A stretch of 64,000 nt of DNA, from NCBI GenBank assembly GCA_014867205.1, contig WGUO01000005.1, forward strand, positions 43,108-107,107, read 5' to 3'. Source of the DNA: Muribaculaceae bacterium. GTDB taxonomy: Bacteria > Bacteroidota > Bacteroidia > Bacteroidales > Muribaculaceae. Below are positions 16,821 to 25,791 of this stretch, piece by piece; within the stretch, counting starts at the first letter, position 1, and the number at the start of each line of letters is the position of its first letter. Under the pieces are notes generated by a model. It was not told where the DNA came from, did no database searches, and was given only the letters and a program-made list of their open reading frames with translations. The position numbers and the translations under genes are program-made.

Positions 16821-17915
16821 ATGAAGCATTATTTACATTCCTTAGCGATCCTGAGTGGTCTTGCAATGACACTCCCGACTCTCGCCGCAGAGCCAGTGGC
16901 ACCCTCCGGCGTCAATGCCGAAAGTACCGAAGCCGGCGTTGTTGTAACCTGGCAACCCGTCACCGAAGACGTGGATGAGAACCCCGTGAACCCAGACGAG
17001 GTGATTTATGACGTGTACCGCTGCGACTTGGACGATGTAAAGACCAAGGTGGCGGAAGATATAGTGGAGACCACATATACTGACGTGCTCGGCGATATAA
17101 CCGGCGAAGTATTCTACCGATGGCAGGTAATAGCCAAGACCGCAGACGGCTCCAGCTCTGCCTGGGAAGGATATTCCCAGCAATTGGGATTCGGCGATGG
17201 CGCGGCTCTTCCCTACATCGAGACATTCAATACCGGGAGCGGCTGGAGCATGGCGCCTGACAACTACTGGCTGGCCGAGAACGCCGAGGGATGGTCTGGC
17301 TTCGATGTGGACTCCGAACTCTATTTCGACGATAACGGCACCGACTGCTATATCTACGGCGAAGACCGCACCGACACCGCTGCCGACGGCTTCCTATATT
17401 TTGAACCAAGCAAGTGGAGCAACACCGACACCTCTTTTACCTCGGGAGCCATAAATCTTATTAATGCTGAAAATCCGGTCATATCTTACAGTTATTACAC
17501 GATACCGGAGTGCCATGTCGCCTATCAGATACGCATTGTGGATGACCAGGGCAATGCCGATCAGGTGGTGAACTCTACTCCAGCGGATGACACATTTGGC
17601 TGGAAGAAGTCAGGTGACATATCTCTGGAGGCCTACAAGGGACAGAAGATACGCATCCAGATCCACTCTGCTTATTACCCGGACAACGCTCCGGCCACTG
17701 GACGCAGGGCTCCTGTTTGCCTTGACAACTTCAAGGTGGAAGAGAGTAGTGGAAACGTAGGTGTCGCAGGTGTTGGGGCTGCAGACGAGTTTGAAACGGC
17801 ATATTACACGGTCGATGGTCTCCGCGTTGTGAATCCTTCTGCCGGTCAGCTAGTGATCAAGGTGCTGCATGGTTCAGACGGTTCTGTCCGCGTTCAGAAA
17901 GTAATTATCCGTTGA
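16821..17915 (+). CDS. secreted choice-of-anchor J protein with FN3 domain and T9SS-like tail
   Basis: A 364-residue protein with a signal peptide ending near LPTLAA. Residues about 25-125 are an FN3-like domain (APSGVNAESTEAGVVVTWQP, YRWQVIA). Residues about 130-310 resemble one choice-of-anchor J/MAM-like domain (LPYIETFNTGSGW, VCLDNFKVEE). The end (YYTVDGLRVVNP to VRVQKVIIR) looks like a T9SS sorting domain. It is effectively a one-unit version of the repeated parts of the giant proteins at 7412 and 20827. The M6 protease gene follows on the same strand, so they may form one transcript. The role is probably binding at the cell surface; no catalytic residues are apparent. Confidence 0.82.
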   Translation: MKHYLHSLAILSGLAMTLPTLAAEPVAPSGVNAESTEAGVVVTWQPVTEDVDENPVNPDEVIYDVYRCDLDDVKTKVAEDIVETTYTDVLGDITGEVFYRWQVIAKTADGSSSAWEGYSQQLGFGDGAALPYIETFNTGSGWSMAPDNYWLAENAEGWSGFDVDSELYFDDNGTDCYIYGEDRTDTAADGFLYFEPSKWSNTDTSFTSGAINLINAENPVISYSYYTIPECHVAYQIRIVDDQGNADQVVNSTPADDTFGWKKSGDISLEAYKGQKIRIQIHSAYYPDNAPATGRRAPVCLDNFKVEESSGNVGVAGVGAADEFETAYYTVDGLRVVNPSAGQLVIKVLHGSDGSVRVQKVIIR

Positions 17916-18035
17916 CACCGCTGCCGATAGCCCGCTACAGGCAGGACACGCCCTGTGGCGGCCTATATTGTCAGCTTAATTAATAAAAGGATTCGTAAAA
18001 TCCAGCTTAACTTAATACAAAAAGAATTTTGCCAG

Positions 18036-20810
18036 ATGAGACACCCGAAGTTGATACAGTGTGTGCTGTCGGCAGCCATTCTTATCGGCACGCCGGGGGT
18101 AACGTACGGAGTAAAGGCCAATCCCCGGTCTTCCACTGCTGTACAGCCGGACGGCACCACACTGACATTGAGACTGAATGGAGACGAGCATTTCCATTAT
18201 TACTCTACCTCCGATGGCTATGCCGTAGAGCGTGCCGCCGACGGTTTTTATTATTACCTCGACGCCGATGCTGCCATAAGCGGCGTCCGTGTTTCTGACC
18301 CCGGGCTTCGATCTTCGGCCGAGCGGCAGTTCCTTGGAACCCTCGGCAGCTCCTCTGTCGCAGAGGCGTTGCGTAAAGACCGCTTCAGCGGCCCAGCTCG
18401 CTCACAAGGCCTCATGCCCACAACATTCCCGACAAAGGGTGAAGTCCGAGGGATGGTAATCCTTGTCGAGTATACTGACCTGGCTTTCTCCGTTCCTAAC
18501 GCGCGACAGGAGTTTTCCGACATGCTTAATAAAGAAGGCTACTCCAATTTCGGAGGCACCGGGAGCGCCCGCGACTGGTTCGTGGCGCAATCCTCGGGCG
18601 AGTTCAAGCCTTTCTTCGACGTCTACGGCCCGGTGCGTCTGCCGCATCCAATGGCCTATTACGGAGAGAACGGCAGCAACGGCGATGACCTCCGCGCACA
18701 CGAGATGCTAACCGATGCCTGCGACATACTCGATGATGAGGTGGACTTCACGCAATACGACGTGGATGGCGACGGCTGGATAGACAACGTCTTCATCTTC
18801 TACGCCGGATACGGCGAAAACCTCGGCTATGGAGCTCCTGCTGAGGCAGTGTGGCCCCACTCTTGGGATCTCCGCGAGGCCACCAACATACCTTATATGC
18901 ACGACGGTGTCCGTCTTAACCATTATGCCTGCACCAATGAGATAGACCTCGACGACAAGATGGACGGCATCGGCACCTTTGTACACGAGTTCAGCCACGT
19001 ACTTGGCCTTCCGGATCTCTATGCCACCGGCAGTTCGTCGGCCTTCACCCCTGGCGCCTGGAACGTCATGGACGAGGGTCCCTACAACAACGACTCGCGC
19101 ACGCCGCCCAACTATTCAGCCTATGAGCGCTATGCCCTGGGCTGGCTCACCCCGCGCCAGATAGGTGACCCCGCCAACGTGCGCCTCGGAGACATTACCA
19201 CCAACTCTGCCTGTATAATCACCACGCCTTTCGAAAACGAGTACTTCCTCATCGAAAACCGACAGCAGAAAGGGTGGGACGCATACATCCCCGGTCATGG
19301 GATGCTCGTCTGGCACGTTGACTATAACGAGAACGTCTGGCGCTACAATACCGTCAACAACCGCCAGTCACACCAATATGTGGACATAGAGGAGGCCGAC
19401 GGCACGCAGAGCGCCTCCAGCCGAGATGGCGACTCCTTCCCCGGTACAAGGGGCGTCACCTCCTTTACCGACGACACCTCCCCCTCTATGCGCACCTGGG
19501 ACGGCAACGGCCTGGGCAAACCTATCACCGAAATCACCGAGAGCGACGGAATGATAGAGTTTAAAATCAGCGGCGGCCTTGATGAGGTGGCACCTGTCAC
19601 CGCTTACGAAGCCTCTGACACCGGTATCGACAGCTTCACGGCTTCCTGGAGTCAAGGGAATGCCGGATGCCAGTATATACTTTCGGTCTATACAGTGCGT
19701 CAGAACGGGTCAGACCGTCCCGAAACCACCTATGTCTCCGGATGGGAGGCCCGTAACATGGGAGGCGAACTCTCCGCCACCGTCACAGACCTGCTTCCTG
19801 AGACCGAATACCGTTACAGCATACGTGTCAGTGACCCCGTCACAGGAATGCAGAGCGTGGCCTCCAACGAGATTATCGTCACAACGCTCCCCGCTACTTT
19901 CGACTATCTGCGCCCCGAGCTTGAGCCCGGAACACCGCAGGGAGGCTCTTGTCCCGTCTCATGGTCACCGGTCGATGGCGCGGACGATTACCTGCTGAGC
20001 CTATACACCAAGGTCTATGGCGAGGCCGAAACCGTGACTGCCGACTTTACCGGCGGCGTCTCTTCCCTCCCTGCAGGATGGGAAAGCAACAGCAACCTCA
20101 CCTATGCCAACGCCAGTTATGCCGGTGTCTCTGTCCCCTCGTTGCGATTCAATACCGACGGGCAGTGGATTTCGACGGCGACCTATGACGAAGTGCGGGG
20201 CATACGCTTCTGGGCACGCGGTGTATCCGCCGCCGAGAGTGCCTCTATCCAGCTCTACGCCCGAGCCGCTACCGGCGACTGGACACTGGTACAGACATGG
20301 CCGGTACGCAACGATGCCGGCGAAAACTACTCGGCCGACGCCACATCGCAGTGGCCCGAAAGCACCTCCATGCTGCGGCTGATCTTCCGCAACGGCGGCA
20401 AAGGATCTCTGGCCCTTGACGATGTCAGTCTCATATACGGCGGAAATGTGGAACGATCCTACTTCGGCGACACAGAATACTTCCGGACCACAACCGAGAC
20501 CTCCGCTATGCTCGAGAACCTGCTGCCCTCCACAACCTACTGGCTCACCGTCACCGGGCGCCAGGGCGATCTCTTGAGCAAGCCCTCGCGCGAACGCCGC
20601 ATCATCACCGGCACCAGTGGAATAGCTTCTCTCAGCGCTCCGGTGCGCTATTCCGTGGAGGGCCGCACAGTCACAGTGAGTGCCCCGGCGCGCCTCTGCA
20701 CCCTCACAGGCGTCTGTGTGGCCGAAGGGCAGGGGGCACTGACCGCACCTGTATCCGGCATATATGTGCTCTCAATTGCCGGTCAATCCGTAAAGATAAT
20801 TATCAACTAA
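18036..20810 (+). CDS. secreted M6-family zinc metalloprotease with T9SS tail
   Basis: A 924-residue protease of the immune-inhibitor-A-like M6 family. I use the ATG at 18036 because it opens a signal peptide (RHPKLIQCVLSAAILIG); an earlier ATG at 17955 adds 27 residues that do not look like a signal. The propeptide-like N-terminus is followed by the zinc site HEFSHVLGLPDLY (H317, E318, H321) and the family-typical DGDGWIDNVFIFYAGYGE. FN3-like and jelly-roll segments follow, then a T9SS sorting domain ending in SVKIIIN. It is secreted and would cleave extracellular proteins. It lies 120 nt after the anchor J gene and 16 nt before the giant protein, which argues for a single transcript. The substrate is unknown. 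Confidence 0.93.
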   Translation: MRHPKLIQCVLSAAILIGTPGVTYGVKANPRSSTAVQPDGTTLTLRLNGDEHFHYYSTSDGYAVERAADGFYYYLDADAAISGVRVSDPGLRSSAERQFLGTLGSSSVAEALRKDRFSGPARSQGLMPTTFPTKGEVRGMVILVEYTDLAFSVPNARQEFSDMLNKEGYSNFGGTGSARDWFVAQSSGEFKPFFDVYGPVRLPHPMAYYGENGSNGDDLRAHEMLTDACDILDDEVDFTQYDVDGDGWIDNVFIFYAGYGENLGYGAPAEAVWPHSWDLREATNIPYMHDGVRLNHYACTNEIDLDDKMDGIGTFVHEFSHVLGLPDLYATGSSSAFTPGAWNVMDEGPYNNDSRTPPNYSAYERYALGWLTPRQIGDPANVRLGDITTNSACIITTPFENEYFLIENRQQKGWDAYIPGHGMLVWHVDYNENVWRYNTVNNRQSHQYVDIEEADGTQSASSRDGDSFPGTRGVTSFTDDTSPSMRTWDGNGLGKPITEITESDGMIEFKISGGLDEVAPVTAYEASDTGIDSFTASWSQGNAGCQYILSVYTVRQNGSDRPETTYVSGWEARNMGGELSATVTDLLPETEYRYSIRVSDPVTGMQSVASNEIIVTTLPATFDYLRPELEPGTPQGGSCPVSWSPVDGADDYLLSLYTKVYGEAETVTADFTGGVSSLPAGWESNSNLTYANASYAGVSVPSLRFNTDGQWISTATYDEVRGIRFWARGVSAAESASIQLYARAATGDWTLVQTWPVRNDAGENYSADATSQWPESTSMLRLIFRNGGKGSLALDDVSLIYGGNVERSYFGDTEYFRTTTETSAMLENLLPSTTYWLTVTGRQGDLLSKPSRERRIITGTSGIASLSAPVRYSVEGRTVTVSAPARLCTLTGVCVAEGQGALTAPVSGIYVLSIAGQSVKIIIN

Positions 20811-20826
20811 CCAAACAATACAAAGA

Positions 20827-23800
20827 ATGAAAACTCGACTGTTTACTTACCTTGCAGCGGCAATGGCCTCCATCTTTCTGGCGGCGGCCCCGTTCGCGGC
20901 ATCCGCGCAGCAGCACGAGCGCATGAATCCCCGTGAGGCCGCCGAAGCCTCGCGTCATGCCCGCAAAGCGGCACGCAACTTCGCCATCGAGCAGGTACCT
21001 CGCCTCAAGGCGGGCATGATGCCTTCCCGACACAGTTTCACTCCGCGCCCGTTCCGGCTCAATGCTCAGCACCTCCCCTCCGGCGTGACCACCGCCCAGA
21101 GCGGTCGAATCTACGGAGGAGCCATCTTTGCCGATACCTGGACTTCCGAATATCAGCCAGTAGGTATCTACTCCTTCGAGAAGAGCGACGGCTCCACACT
21201 CGCATCTGAAATTCTGGGTGACGAATACGTCGTCACCGGAGGCGGCGCATACGCCAACGGCAAGTATTACTTCGTCAGCTATATGCAGTTCATGGGGATG
21301 ATACTTGCCAATATGTACACCGTGGACTTCGAGACATGGGGCATCGTGAATACCATAGGCATACAGCCCGGCAGCGTGGCGCAGGACATGGAGTATGATC
21401 CCACCACCGGCAACGCCTACGGTTGCTTCATGAACGATGACGCCGACGGATGGGTGTTCGGATACATGAACCTCGAGACAGGCCAGCGCACCGCCCTCAA
21501 GGACCTTGACATCATCATCCTCACCGTAGGTGTTACCCAGCAGGGCGAAGTCTACGGAATTGGCATGGACGGTATGCTCTATAAGTTCGACAAACACACC
21601 GGCAACCGCACGTCCATAGGCGACACGGGACGTCGCCCGCAGTATTCAGCCTCCGGATGCATCGACCCGGTAACAGGTATATTCTATTGGGAATGTATGG
21701 AGGTAGACGCCAAGGCGCGCCTCTATACCGTTGACCTCAATACCGGTGCTGCCACATACGTGACAGACATAGCACAGAACATGGAGATGACCGGTATGTT
21801 CATCCCCGCTCCCGAAGCCGCCGATGATGCTCCGGCAGCCGTATCCGACCTCGCGTTCTCATTCACCGGCACCTCGCTCACCGGTGCCGTGGACTTCACT
21901 ATGCCTTCGCGCACTTTCGGATCCGACATGCCTCTCTCCGGAGAATTGTCATACACCATGACTGTAAATGAGGAAGAGAAAGCCACAGGGACCGCGCAGC
22001 CCGGCCAGAGCGTCTCGCTGCCCCTCACCATGCCTACGGCAGGGGAATACCGTGTGACCGTGCGTGTCGGGAACCAGTCCGGACTCTCGCCACTTGTGCA
22101 GATTTCTGGATGGATAGGCAATGATATGGTCTCCGAGCCGCAAAACGTAAAACTTAAACGCAACCCTGTGGACGGCACCATGACACTCACATGGGATGCT
22201 CCGGAAGGGACCGCGCACGGCGGTTATTTTGACCCCGCCCAGGTAACCTACAAGATAGAACGTCTGCCGGGACGCACTTTGGTTGCTGAAAACCTTGCGG
22301 CCACCTCTTTCTCGGAAACGCTTCCCGACACAGAGGCTTTCTCGTTATACAGCTACTATGTCACCCCATTCTTCGACGGAGTGGAGGGCTACACCGCTGA
22401 GTCCAACAAGGTGGGTGTAGGCGTGCGCACACTCCCCTATGACAATCCCGTCAATGACCAGACAGGCTTCGACGAAATGATAGTGGAAGACACCAACGGA
22501 GACGGCGAAACGTGGACATTCGACGAAATACACTCCATGGCACGCTGCAAATACAGTGCCGCCAACAACTACACGATGCCGATGGATGACTGGCTGTTCA
22601 CGCCCCCGGTGGTGCTCAAGCCCGGACGTATGTACCGCATAGCAGTCGACGTCAACAACCATTACCTCTCTTCAGAACGTGCCGAGTTAGGTTTCGGCAC
22701 TCGTCCCGAAGGAACTGCAATGACAGTAGTCTCAGACCGCTACACCCTCAAGTCTGCCAATCCCGTCACCATCGAGGCTTTCGTACAGGTAGAGACAGAA
22801 GGCAAGTATTACATGGGTGTGCACGGTTGCAGCCCTGCCGACAGCTTCTATCTATATGCAGGAAACTTCTCCGTAAGCGAGGGACCGCTTCTGGGCACTC
22901 CCGGTGCTGTGACCGACCTTTCGATAACCCCTGGGTCACAAGGTGCCCTCGAGGCCACAATCTCGTTCAAAGCCCCGACTACAACAGTTGAGGGCGGAGA
23001 TCTCGCCTCCATTACAGCAGTCGACATCTACCGCGATGGTGAGAAAGTGACCTCTCTGACATCCGTGGCTCCCGGTTCGCTGCAACAATATGTGGACAAG
23101 GATGCCAAACAGAGCGACAACCTCTACCGTATAGTGACCCGCAACGACAAGGGCGACGGCTACGCAGTGGAACGTAGTGTCTATGTGGGCCACGACCGTC
23201 CGGGCGAACCCGTCAATATCCGCGCCACGGAACAGGACGGCTCCGTAGTGCTGACATGGGACGCTCCCACCAAGAGCGAGACCGGCGGCTACTTCGATCC
23301 CTCTTCTTTGACATATACCGTGGTGCGCGGCAACGATGAGGCCGAACTGGCTGTTGACCTGAATGCACTTACATTCACAGATGCCAATCCTCCGCTTGGA
23401 GGATTCCGCCAGGAGTTCTTCCAGTACTGGGTATATGCGAAGTCGCCGGCCGGCTACGGTTATGGCTCCTCCTCGAACATTGTGACTGTTGGCGAGCCCT
23501 ACACCATTCCCTATATCGAGACCTTCCCGGATGGCAAGATTTCACGTGGTCCCTGGGATGTGCGTATGCCCGAAGACAGTGAGGGCAACTGGGGTATTTA
23601 CCATGAGGGCACGAGTCCTGCCGTTACCCCATATGACAACGACGGGGGAATGGTTGGATACAGCCCCGGCAGCGAAGGTGGCGAAGGAACGCTCGTGTCT
23701 CCGAAATTCTCACTTGAGGAATGTGCCGATCCTTCTATACAGTTCTATTATTACGACCATCAGATGGAAGCCGCAAGCATTCAGGTACTGGCCCAGGCCA

Positions 23801-25383
23801 ATGACGGAGAACTGAAGAACGTAGGCACCGCTTCGCTGCGCACAGGCAGTGAGGCCGGATGGAAGAAAGCCACCTTTGACCTTTCGGAGTTCGCCGGCGA
23901 AAAGGGCGTGCAGATAGCTTTCAAGGCCGTCAGTCCCGAAGGTATGGGCATAATCTACGTGGACAACATCTCGGTGCGCCAGTCATTCGACTACAACCTT
24001 ACGGCAGGCGCTCTCGAAGCCCCGCAGCGTATGATGGCCGGCGAGCCCTCGCAAGTGCGTGTTACCGTGGAGAACACAGGCCGCAAGACCGCCAAGGACT
24101 TCTCCATAGAACTCTACCGCAACGGAACGCTGGAACAGACCCTCTCGGGCACTACCACACTCCCCGACGGTTCCCGTACATATGTCTTCGACGTCACTCC
24201 ACTCAACATCTGGCCCGACAAGATAGAATGGCAGGCCAAGGTGGTATATGAGAACGACCTCTACGAGGCCGACAACATGACTGCCGTAAAGACCACCACT
24301 CTCACCCGTCCCAACTATCCCGTTGTCACTGACCTCAACGCAGAGGTCGGCAGCGACGGCCGCGTAGTCCTCAGCTGGAGCGAGCCTACTGTGGGTTCCG
24401 CCGGCGGCGAGCAGACTCTCGAGGATGTGGAAGACTACGCTCAGTTCTCCATCGACAATTTCGGCGACTGGACAGTACGTGACACTGACGGGTCGGCCAC
24501 ATACGGTATCTCCGACAATATGGGAGGCGCGCTCCAGTACCCGAACGCCGCCATGCCCATGGCTTTCATGGCCTTCAACCCCTCTGCGCTCAATATCAAT
24601 ACCACCGATGCCGACGGCTCTGACAACGGCTGGGCTCCACACAGCGGTTACCAGATGTTCGCCTGCTTCTCCGCCACATCCGGAAAGAACGATGACTGGC
24701 TCATCTCCCCGCTGCTTCCCGGCATAGAGCAGGAAGTTTCATTCTTCGTCAAGTCCGTGACATCGCAGTACGGATTCGAGAAGTATGAGGTTTACTACTC
24801 TACCACCGGTATAGAGAAGGAGGACTTCAAGCGCATTGGCGACCTGCGTTCAGCACCCGTTGCCTGGACTCAGGAGAAAGTGACACTGCCCGAAGGCTCA
24901 CGCTACTTCGCCATCCGTTGTGTTTCGGAAGACTGCTATGTATTCCTGTTAGACGACATCCGCTTCTATGCATCTTCGGCTTATACCGGTGAACTCTCCC
25001 TGGCAGGCTACAACGTATACCGCGATGACAACCGCCTCACCTCTGAGCCCATCATGGAACAGGAGTATAATGACGTTATTGATGACCAGAGGCATAGATA
25101 TGCCGTGACTGTGGTCTATGACAAGGGTGAGAGTGCATATTCCAACATCGTGACCGTCAACTACAACGGAATAGATGGGGTATCGGCCGACGGCGTTAAG
25201 GTTTCGACATGCGGCGGTACTGTAATTGTAGAGGGGGCTGCAGGACGTACTGTACGCATTGTCGCCACCGACGGCCGTACAGTTTCATCTTTCATCGGAA
25301 CAGACCGTGACGAAGTGTCCCTGACGTCCGGCATCTATATGGTTACCGTAGGACATCACACCCACAAGGTCTTCGTGAAGTAA
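20827..25383 (+). CDS. giant T9SS-secreted protein, paralogue of the one at 7412
   Basis: A 1518-residue secreted protein whose architecture runs parallel to that of the 1519-residue protein at 7412-11971. After the signal peptide (ending near AASAQQ) there is a propeller-like region (TTGNAYGCFMNDDADGW, GEVYGIGMDGMLYKFD, GIFYWECM). FN3-like segments alternate with anchor J domains near 540-690, 895-1055 and 1200-1390 (DDWLFTPP, DDWLISPL), with a CARDB-like domain near 1058-1160. The T9SS domain ends in HTHKVFVK. The same order and nearly identical length show an old duplication. It is the last gene of a three-gene run and is followed by a very strong terminator. Function is probably adhesion or ligand capture; no active site was seen. 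Confidence 0.9.
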   Translation: MKTRLFTYLAAAMASIFLAAAPFAASAQQHERMNPREAAEASRHARKAARNFAIEQVPRLKAGMMPSRHSFTPRPFRLNAQHLPSGVTTAQSGRIYGGAIFADTWTSEYQPVGIYSFEKSDGSTLASEILGDEYVVTGGGAYANGKYYFVSYMQFMGMILANMYTVDFETWGIVNTIGIQPGSVAQDMEYDPTTGNAYGCFMNDDADGWVFGYMNLETGQRTALKDLDIIILTVGVTQQGEVYGIGMDGMLYKFDKHTGNRTSIGDTGRRPQYSASGCIDPVTGIFYWECMEVDAKARLYTVDLNTGAATYVTDIAQNMEMTGMFIPAPEAADDAPAAVSDLAFSFTGTSLTGAVDFTMPSRTFGSDMPLSGELSYTMTVNEEEKATGTAQPGQSVSLPLTMPTAGEYRVTVRVGNQSGLSPLVQISGWIGNDMVSEPQNVKLKRNPVDGTMTLTWDAPEGTAHGGYFDPAQVTYKIERLPGRTLVAENLAATSFSETLPDTEAFSLYSYYVTPFFDGVEGYTAESNKVGVGVRTLPYDNPVNDQTGFDEMIVEDTNGDGETWTFDEIHSMARCKYSAANNYTMPMDDWLFTPPVVLKPGRMYRIAVDVNNHYLSSERAELGFGTRPEGTAMTVVSDRYTLKSANPVTIEAFVQVETEGKYYMGVHGCSPADSFYLYAGNFSVSEGPLLGTPGAVTDLSITPGSQGALEATISFKAPTTTVEGGDLASITAVDIYRDGEKVTSLTSVAPGSLQQYVDKDAKQSDNLYRIVTRNDKGDGYAVERSVYVGHDRPGEPVNIRATEQDGSVVLTWDAPTKSETGGYFDPSSLTYTVVRGNDEAELAVDLNALTFTDANPPLGGFRQEFFQYWVYAKSPAGYGYGSSSNIVTVGEPYTIPYIETFPDGKISRGPWDVRMPEDSEGNWGIYHEGTSPAVTPYDNDGGMVGYSPGSEGGEGTLVSPKFSLEECADPSIQFYYYDHQMEAASIQVLAQANDGELKNVGTASLRTGSEAGWKKATFDLSEFAGEKGVQIAFKAVSPEGMGIIYVDNISVRQSFDYNLTAGALEAPQRMMAGEPSQVRVTVENTGRKTAKDFSIELYRNGTLEQTLSGTTTLPDGSRTYVFDVTPLNIWPDKIEWQAKVVYENDLYEADNMTAVKTTTLTRPNYPVVTDLNAEVGSDGRVVLSWSEPTVGSAGGEQTLEDVEDYAQFSIDNFGDWTVRDTDGSATYGISDNMGGALQYPNAAMPMAFMAFNPSALNINTTDADGSDNGWAPHSGYQMFACFSATSGKNDDWLISPLLPGIEQEVSFFVKSVTSQYGFEKYEVYYSTTGIEKEDFKRIGDLRSAPVAWTQEKVTLPEGSRYFAIRCVSEDCYVFLLDDIRFYASSAYTGELSLAGYNVYRDDNRLTSEPIMEQEYNDVIDDQRHRYAVTVVYDKGESAYSNIVTVNYNGIDGVSADGVKVSTCGGTVIVEGAAGRTVRIVATDGRTVSSFIGTDRDEVSLTSGIYMVTVGHHTHKVFVK

Positions 25384-25430
25384 GTGATTACTAAATATCT
25401 GGCGGAGGGGAACCCCTATCTGCAACCCTC

Positions 25431-25485
25431 GCTTAAACAAAAAACTGTGCCGGGCATGCCGTCCGGCACAGTTTTTTGTTTAAGC
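25431..25485 (+). terminator. 23-bp perfect inverted repeat, strong terminator
   Basis: The arm at 25431-25453 (GCTTAAACAA...TGCCGG) is an exact complement of 25463-25485 around a 9-nt loop. The core is ACTGTGCCGG/CCGGCACAGT with internal A and T runs, so it can act on both strands. It ends the T9SS gene cluster. Confidence 0.92.
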
Positions 25486-25591
25486 GACATGGACATAATC
25501 TTACAGGTGTAAGTATCTTTAATGCCCCGATGACCGAACGCCGGACTGTCGAACGAAACCCGGACGGCGAGTCTTTTGTCAATTTAAGCGT

Positions 25592-25635
25592 AAAAAAATC
25601 CCCCTGTCGCCCGGCGATGCGGAACGGCAGGGGGG
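25592..25635 (-). terminator. terminator of the beta-glucan operon
   Basis: Arms 25599-25609 and 25625-25635 (GC-rich, CCCCCTG against CAGGGGG) form a hairpin. On the minus strand it is followed by seven Ts (complement of 25592-25598). It lies about 155 nt after the GH81 stop. The remaining sequence of the 25384-25791 gap shows no gene. Confidence 0.82.
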
Positions 25636-25791
25636 ACAATCAACACAATAACTTTTCAGGAGACGCCGCGCCGGCCGTCAGGCCACCTGCCTGTCTCGGC
25701 GGCCCACCAGCCGGCGCGAAGACTCCACCATCAGATTAATGAAACATTAAGTTGCTTTTAACCTTATTCTTGCTGACAGCGATGAGAGACC

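Noticed and set aside
17955..18035. Earlier ATG for the M6 protease
   Set aside because: It adds residues that do not form a signal peptide; the ATG at 18036 does.
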